Source: Candidatus Woesearchaeota archaeon (GTDB lineage Archaea > Nanobdellota > Nanobdellia > Woesearchaeales > GW2011-AR15). Taken from it: DNA of 9,466 nt. The translations under genes and the position numbers were made by a program. Positions 5,306 through 9,466 of the stretch are shown in pieces (the stretch's first letter is position 1; each line of letters opens with the position of its first letter). Where the stretch lies: positions 1-9,466 of the forward strand of contig JAFGSP010000046.1 in NCBI GenBank assembly GCA_016934775.1. The letters run 5' to 3'. The notes beneath the pieces were generated by a model that saw only the letters and a list, made by a program, of their open reading frames with translations, was not told where the DNA came from and made no database searches.

Positions 5306-7495
5306 TCAACCCTTGACAGGCATATGATCCCATTCCGCCTTGATGAGCAGTTTTCCGAAATCCTTTATTTCTTTGTTTCTCACTCTGAAACCATATGCCC
5401 TGTCCCGCAAGACATAAGGTTCATAGCTTTTCTCATCATGAATCGAAACAGAGACAAAATAATCCCCTGCCAAAAGAGGAAGTCTTCTGATTATGTAATC
5501 GATATATCCTTCTCCCTGGATCTTGTCGATCTTATAGTTATGGTGCATCGTGTTCGGGCCTGTAAGCAATATCTGGCTGTCTGTGTAGATAGCTATCCCA
5601 AAGACCGGACCGGTTATCTTTTCTCCGGAAAAATAATTAATCCTTATCTTAAAATAATCATTTGTGGAGAACTCAGACCTGTCATGGTTTTCCCTGTCAA
5701 GAAACCTTACTTCTCTGATCAGCACATTTCCCTCTGAAACATGCCTGGTTTCATCAAGCCCAGAGATAACCTTGAGGATCCTGGCGTTGTAATCCTTATA
5801 CTCTTCAAGCTTGTCTGTGTTCCTCTTTGGATTGTCCAAACTTAGGTGAAGAAGCTTATCTTTTATTTTTTCGCTGGCTTTCTGGGAATAGACCTTAAGG
5901 TAGCTGAGAAAGTCCTTATTGTTTGGCTGCTGCCTGGAAAAAGATTCAAGTATCCCTATTATCTGGTATACAAAATTATCGTTCTCCCAATTCAAGATGA
6001 ACTGAGTGCCAGAGATATTCTCATAGAACTCTGTTGGCTCAGTATCGTTTTTTCGGAGATATTCAAAAAAAGAATTTCTCAGCCTGTCCAGACAGGCTCT
6101 GTCAAGATTATCATTAAATGCGGAAATTGTCAGCAGGAACCTGAAAAACTCGCTTGTCCTGAAGCCGTTGTCAAGAAGAGTATCTTCAAGGAAGCATCCA
6201 AGATATTCTTCAATGAGCGCTTTCTCCTCTTCCTGGTTCAGGTCATCTATGTTGGAAAGATTCCTGAGACCGTATAAGGACGCTATTAATTTTGATTTCA
6301 ATTCAGGATCTTTTGCATCCCTAACACTTTTTATCCTTATCTTTATCAGATCCTGATCAAATGACCCTTGGTTGTCATGCATTACCAGATTAAGCTCATC
6401 TTTCTTCAGCTGCTCAAGTTGGTTAAGCAATGCATCCCTGCTGCCATCGCAGATCTCAAGCTCGATCCTCACCAGGTCCTGCAGCCTGTGCAGCTTATCG
6501 ATGATCTGCTGTCTCTCTGAAGTTTTCTGCATGTCATTCTCGAACATGCTCCTTAAAAGATTGACATCATTATTCAGAAGATACTTTAGCAATCTTATCT
6601 CTTCCTGGAGCTTGTTCCTGATCTCCTTTGGCTCATCGTACTGATTCTTATTGTTTCCCGTAAAAAAAGGCAGCCCTGATATTCCTGTTATTCTTTTTTC
6701 AGGGGTCGGATCAGGAATAATCTCAGCTCCTGACTTCCATCTATTATACAGTTTAGTTATATTCTCATCAAGCCTCTGTTTCAGTTTGGCATCTGTTTTC
6801 TCAACATAATACAGTGTGACATCTGAGGGTTCTCCGTATTTCCGGACAACACCCCTATCAAGATATAGTGCCTTATCAGCGAATGCGATCACCTCATCAG
6901 CTGATTGGGTCACATAGACTACTGTTACACCCTTAGATTTCATTGAGAGTATCCTGTTGAAGCTTTTTTGCCTGAATATCCTGTCTCCTACAGACTGGAC
7001 CTCATCAATAATAAGGACATCCGGATATGATACTGTAGCGATTGAAAAGGCCAATCTTGCAATCATCCCGAGAGAATATTTCTTTACCTGAGCATCGATG
7101 AAAGTCCCAAGTTCTGAAAATTCAATTATCTCCTTCATCTTCTGATTCAGATAGGACTTTGAATAGCCCAGCAGAGAACCATAGTAATAGACGTTTTCCC
7201 TGCCGCTGAGCTCAAACCTGAACAAAGAACCTGTGTCAAATACAGGGATAAGATTTCCGTGCACAGAGACTATTCCCTCATCCTGCTTCATGATTCCTGA
7301 AATGACCCTCAGCAGGGTCGACTTTCCAGCGCCGTTCGGACCCAGCACTGCCAGTGCTTCGCCTTTCCCAAGTTCAAAACTGATATCCTTAAGCACAGAA
7401 AATTCAGGGTTGAGTTTTCCGGATGATTTCAGGAAAGGGTTCCTATCATTCAACCTGAAACTTTTTGACACTCTTTCCAGCTTTATGATATTCAT
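5306..7495 (-). CDS. wzt: ABC polysaccharide exporter ATPase with C-terminal carbohydrate-binding domain and large central insert (Wzt-like)
   Basis: A 729-residue cytoplasmic ATPase that would drive glycan export by the adjacent permease. The ABC domain spans residues 1-240: Walker A GPNGAGKST (52-60), signature YSLGM (140-144), Walker B VLIIDE (160-165) and D-loop SVGD. The H-loop His is replaced by Gln197 (YVTQSADE). A Wzt-type linker, NRWKSGAEI, follows at 251-259. Residues about 260-585 are an insert absent from ordinary Wzt proteins (about 400-470 residues): coiled coil at 287-370, then a helical block to about 575. A Wzt C-terminal beta domain at 588-707 (GNVLIREVRFLD...PVFGIAIYTD...TGPNT) should bind the glycan terminus. 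Its ATG overlaps the permease TGA by 1 nt. The pairing and domain order make the family call firm; substrate identity is unknown. Confidence 0.93.
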   Translation of the reverse strand: MNIIKLERVSKSFRLNDRNPFLKSSGKLNPEFSVLKDISFELGKGEALAVLGPNGAGKSTLLRVISGIMKQDEGIVSVHGNLIPVFDTGSLFRFELSGRENVYYYGSLLGYSKSYLNQKMKEIIEFSELGTFIDAQVKKYSLGMIARLAFSIATVSYPDVLIIDEVQSVGDRIFRQKSFNRILSMKSKGVTVVYVTQSADEVIAFADKALYLDRGVVRKYGEPSDVTLYYVEKTDAKLKQRLDENITKLYNRWKSGAEIIPDPTPEKRITGISGLPFFTGNNKNQYDEPKEIRNKLQEEIRLLKYLLNNDVNLLRSMFENDMQKTSERQQIIDKLHRLQDLVRIELEICDGSRDALLNQLEQLKKDELNLVMHDNQGSFDQDLIKIRIKSVRDAKDPELKSKLIASLYGLRNLSNIDDLNQEEEKALIEEYLGCFLEDTLLDNGFRTSEFFRFLLTISAFNDNLDRACLDRLRNSFFEYLRKNDTEPTEFYENISGTQFILNWENDNFVYQIIGILESFSRQQPNNKDFLSYLKVYSQKASEKIKDKLLHLSLDNPKRNTDKLEEYKDYNARILKVISGLDETRHVSEGNVLIREVRFLDRENHDRSEFSTNDYFKIRINYFSGEKITGPVFGIAIYTDSQILLTGPNTMHHNYKIDKIQGEGYIDYIIRRLPLLAGDYFVSVSIHDEKSYEPYVLRDRAYGFRVRNKEIKDFGKLLIKAEWDHMPVKG
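5741..6718 (-). other. Extra ~325-residue helical/coiled-coil insert between ATPase and carbohydrate-binding domains
   Basis: Residues about 260-585 of the Wzt-like protein. They follow the linker motif RWKSGAEI that in Wzt proteins leads directly into the beta domain, and end before EGNVLIREV, where that domain really begins. The first part (287-370) has heptads rich in Leu, Ile, Lys and Glu; the second (390-575) looks like an all-helical solenoid or bundle. No known motif recognised. Confidence 0.7.
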
Positions 7496-8259
7496 CAGAG
7501 ATCCTCAGCAAACTTGTTATGTTTTCTTCTGTAAATCCCTGCCCCCAAAAGAACAAATATCAGACAGATGGTGAACGTAATTAATGTCTGCTCTAAGCTT
7601 GGTGTGTAATTATACATGAAGACATCTCTTGAATGATTGATTATCCTGGCAACAGGGTTCAGCATATAAAATTTCCGGAGAGGTTCCGAGATCAGCTGTT
7701 CAGAGTAGAAAATCGGTGTCAGCCAGAACCAGATGGGAGTTATTATTGTCCATATGTGTTTTATATCCTTAAAGTCAAGGTATATTGCGGTGATTATCAT
7801 AGAGATTCCGAAGGTGCACATAATGAGAAGACAGATATAGGCAAGACCGAATAGCAAAGAGAAAATGCTGATTTTCAGCCGGAATATGAGCATCATTATC
7901 ACGAAAAGGATGATGTTGATAAGAAGGTTCAGCAGAGATGTCAGGATAGCGCTCACCAGATAGACAAGAGGAGACAGGTTCAGCTTCTTTATCAGGTCTC
8001 CTTTTTCCTGGAGCGAATTCAGGCTGAGCTCTGTCGCATCATTGAAGAAATTCCAGATGATTATCCCTATCAGCAGGAACAGTTGATAGTTTGGGATCTC
8101 AAGATCCATTATAAGGGAAAACACAATATACAAAGTAACGAGGAGCATAAGCGGGTTCAGTATAGACCACATGTAGCCGAAGATCGGGCTCCTGTATTTC
8201 AGCCTGAAATCTGTAATGACAAGTTCCTTCAGTACATTAAGATTACCAAACCTCCCCAT
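7495..8259 (-). CDS. wzm: ABC-2 type polysaccharide export permease (Wzm-like)
   Basis: A 254-residue protein of the usual length for Wzm/TagG permeases. It begins with a cytoplasmic amphipathic segment and the family motif RLKYRSPIFGYMWSILNPL (residues 19-37). About six membrane helices follow: roughly 33-52, 59-74, 104-127, 131-158, 168-184 and 226-244. The conserved loop WFWLTPIFYSEQL and the LNPVARIINHSRD stretch precede the last helix, as in this family, and the C-terminus is basic. It forms the membrane channel through which the partner ATPase, whose ATG overlaps its stop, drives a lipid-linked glycan. The start is fixed by a TAA directly before the ATG at 8259; GAAGAG a few bases upstream is a weak ribosome-binding site. 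A TATA-like box lies about 37 nt upstream. Confidence 0.95.
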   Translation of the reverse strand: MGRFGNLNVLKELVITDFRLKYRSPIFGYMWSILNPLMLLVTLYIVFSLIMDLEIPNYQLFLLIGIIIWNFFNDATELSLNSLQEKGDLIKKLNLSPLVYLVSAILTSLLNLLINIILFVIMMLIFRLKISIFSLLFGLAYICLLIMCTFGISMIITAIYLDFKDIKHIWTIITPIWFWLTPIFYSEQLISEPLRKFYMLNPVARIINHSRDVFMYNYTPSLEQTLITFTICLIFVLLGAGIYRRKHNKFAEDL

Positions 8260-8288
8260 TTACTCTTCAAGAATAACAAATAAGTTTA

Positions 8289-8301
8289 GATATTTATATA
8301 T
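8289..8301 (-). promoter_or_regulatory. Putative TATA box for the exporter operon
   Basis: GATATTTATATATC (minus strand GATATATAAATATC) is centred about 37 nt before the permease ATG, giving an expected start site near 8270 and a leader of about 10 nt. It lies in the 146-base divergent gap, which otherwise holds only the second TATA-like box and no gene I can support. Confidence 0.4.
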
Positions 8302-8368
8302 CTTTGTACTCTCCGGTTGCACTATTTTGATAATCTGTATTCCGATAACATTGCTGCTTTTGACAAGC

Positions 8369-8383
8369 TTTATTAATATTAAT
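8369..8383 (+). promoter_or_regulatory. Putative TATA box for the radical SAM gene
   Basis: TTTATTAATATTAAT lies 23-37 nt before the GTG at 8406, the spacing expected for a leaderless archaeal mRNA. It contains the palindrome ATTAATATTAAT (8372-8383). No good Shine-Dalgarno precedes the GTG. Confidence 0.38.
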
Positions 8384-8405
8384 CTTTTTGCTCTATTTGT
8401 GATGG

Positions 8406-9466
8406 GTGTTGTCTGAACTAAATTTCCTAAGCCTCAAGAACAGAAGAAAAGTAAACATAGACAGGGTTGCAGATTCTCAGAAAAAGAAAAAAGCAGCCAA
8501 GCCTGAATTTGCCTGCATCGGCATTACTGATTACTGTTTCTTCAAATGCAAAATGTGCGACAAGTGGAAAGAGGACATAAAGGTTATCAAAGGGACACCA
8601 AGGCCTAACCTTGAAAACTACAGATTATTCATTGATGATCTGGCAGAACTGGTAAAAGAAGACCTCAAAGGCCATATTGACAACAGGTTCACCCTGAACT
8701 TTGCTGGAGGAGAAGCGCTCACTCACGGAATGACCATCCCGCTTATAAGATATGCTGCAGACAAAGGATTCAAGACTCTTGTGGCAACTAACGGCTATAT
8801 GCTGACTGAGCCCATGATCAAGAGGCTGCATGAAGCAGGGCTTACTTCTTTGAGCATCTCTTTGGACAGCATTGATCCTGAGATCCATGATATGATGAGA
8901 GGATACAAAGGAGCTACTGAAGCCATAATGAATGCTCTTAACATACTCAGGAAATACACCTATCCTAAGGTAGGCATATGCACTGTGATAAGCAGGCAAA
9001 GCTACCAGGGCATCCCTAAACTGATAAGCTGGGCAAAACGCCATGATGTTGTGAAATGGCTTTATTTTATGGCAGTCATGCAGCCCAACAACACTATCTT
9101 TGAATCAGGCTGGTATAAGTACCCTGAATTTAATATACTCTGGGAAGATAAATCCCAGAAAATGATTGATACAGTAGACTACATAATCGAAGAAAAAGTC
9201 AAAGAAGACCAGCTGATAAAACAGGAAAAACAGATCTTCCCCCTTCTTACGAATACTTATCCCCAGCTTAAAGCATTCAGGGACTATTTTGAGAACCCAG
9301 AAGACTTTGTCAAGAACAATCAGCCCTGCAACATGGATAAAGGCATACAGACAACAGAAGTTGGAGATATTTTCATGTGCTTCCATAAGAAAAGAATGGG
9401 CAATCTTAGGGAAGACAGGCTTATAGACATATGGTCTTCTGGCAATACTGAATCAATAAGACAGGA
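8406..9466 (+). CDS. Radical SAM protein with SPASM/twitch-like C-terminal region (3' end cut)
   Basis: 353 codons are visible, open to the right edge. The frame is closed by a TGA at 8400-8402, so it starts at GTG 8406 or TTG 8409; no ATG is available near the N-terminus. A lysine-rich lead is followed by CFFKCKMC (Cys44, Cys48, Cys51), the CxxxCxxC cluster that binds the 4Fe-4S and S-adenosylmethionine. Next come NFAGGEAL (GGE 101-103), ATNGYML (127-133) and SISLDSID (150-156), in the order expected of the partial TIM barrel. Residues 308-343 (PCNMDK...VGDIFMCFHKKRMGNLREDRLIDIW) fit the start of a SPASM or twitch domain, with Cys308 and Cys325 as likely ligands of an auxiliary cluster. The substrate cannot be read; a peptide-modifying or anaerobic maturation role would fit the family. 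It is divergent from the exporter. Confidence 0.92.
   Translation, partial: MLSELNFLSLKNRRKVNIDRVADSQKKKKAAKPEFACIGITDYCFFKCKMCDKWKEDIKVIKGTPRPNLENYRLFIDDLAELVKEDLKGHIDNRFTLNFAGGEALTHGMTIPLIRYAADKGFKTLVATNGYMLTEPMIKRLHEAGLTSLSISLDSIDPEIHDMMRGYKGATEAIMNALNILRKYTYPKVGICTVISRQSYQGIPKLISWAKRHDVVKWLYFMAVMQPNNTIFESGWYKYPEFNILWEDKSQKMIDTVDYIIEEKVKEDQLIKQEKQIFPLLTNTYPQLKAFRDYFENPEDFVKNNQPCNMDKGIQTTEVGDIFMCFHKKRMGNLREDRLIDIWSSGNTESIRQ

Noticed and set aside
5168..5737. 189-codon plus-strand open frame
   Set aside because: It is antisense to the carbohydrate-binding domain of the Wzt-like gene and to the first coiled-coil gene, both well supported; its translation shows no domain pattern.
5846..6277. 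143-codon plus-strand open frame with a hydrophobic start
   Set aside because: Antisense shadow within the insert of the Wzt-like gene, with no motif or start signal.
8273..8416. Plus-strand hydrophobic reading frame through the exporter/radical SAM gap (KFRYLYIFVLSG... ending MGVV), like a ~47-residue membrane microprotein
   Set aside because: It has no ATG, GTG or TTG at its apparent start, contains both TATA-like boxes, and T-rich DNA reads as hydrophobic by chance. The ATG at 8216 lies antisense in the permease.

Overview
The window looks like a surface-polysaccharide export and modification locus. I think an archaeon is likely (a DPANN-type lineage would fit), but this is an inference. 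The support is AT-rich TATA-like boxes about 25-35 nt upstream of several starts, with short or absent leaders, and free use of AGA/AGG and ATA codons. Strong AGGAG ribosome-binding sites also occur inside the plus-strand operon. TPR-SGNH proteins are also typical of some uncultured bacteria (for example Omnitrophota-like genomes), so a bacterial source is not excluded.

Layout, left to right. (a) Minus strand, <1-362: the N-terminal part of an unrecognised membrane protein running off the left edge. (b) Plus strand, 445-4400: a tight three-gene operon of membrane-anchored SGNH/GDSL-type proteins. The first is a plain SGNH protein with a complete Ser/Asp/His set. The next two are paralogues in which a TPR array sits inside the SGNH fold. 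(c) Minus strand, 8259-4401: an ABC-2 polysaccharide exporter (Wzm-like permease, then a very large Wzt-like ATPase overlapping by 1 nt), followed by two small coiled-coil proteins that overlap by 1 nt and share a near-identical core. This unit meets the SGNH operon tail to tail with no intergenic base (4400/4401). (d) Plus strand, 8406->9466: a radical SAM protein with a SPASM/twitch-like C-terminal region, cut by the right edge and transcribed divergently from the exporter.

Working model (inference): the Wzm/Wzt pair exports a lipid-linked glycan. The unusual Wzt recognises it through a C-terminal carbohydrate-binding domain and carries an extra ~325-residue helical insert. The twin coiled-coil proteins may be cytoplasmic adaptors or length/assembly factors for that machine. 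The SGNH proteins, anchored by one N-terminal helix and facing outward, may add or remove acyl groups on the exported glycan. The role of the radical SAM enzyme is open.

Most unusual points: the Wzt insert; a Gln in place of the Wzt H-loop His; loss of the DxxH Asp in both TPR-SGNH paralogues; and the duplicated coiled-coil core. No RNA genes, CRISPR arrays or insertion sequences were seen, and no gene-free stretch exceeds 300 bases.
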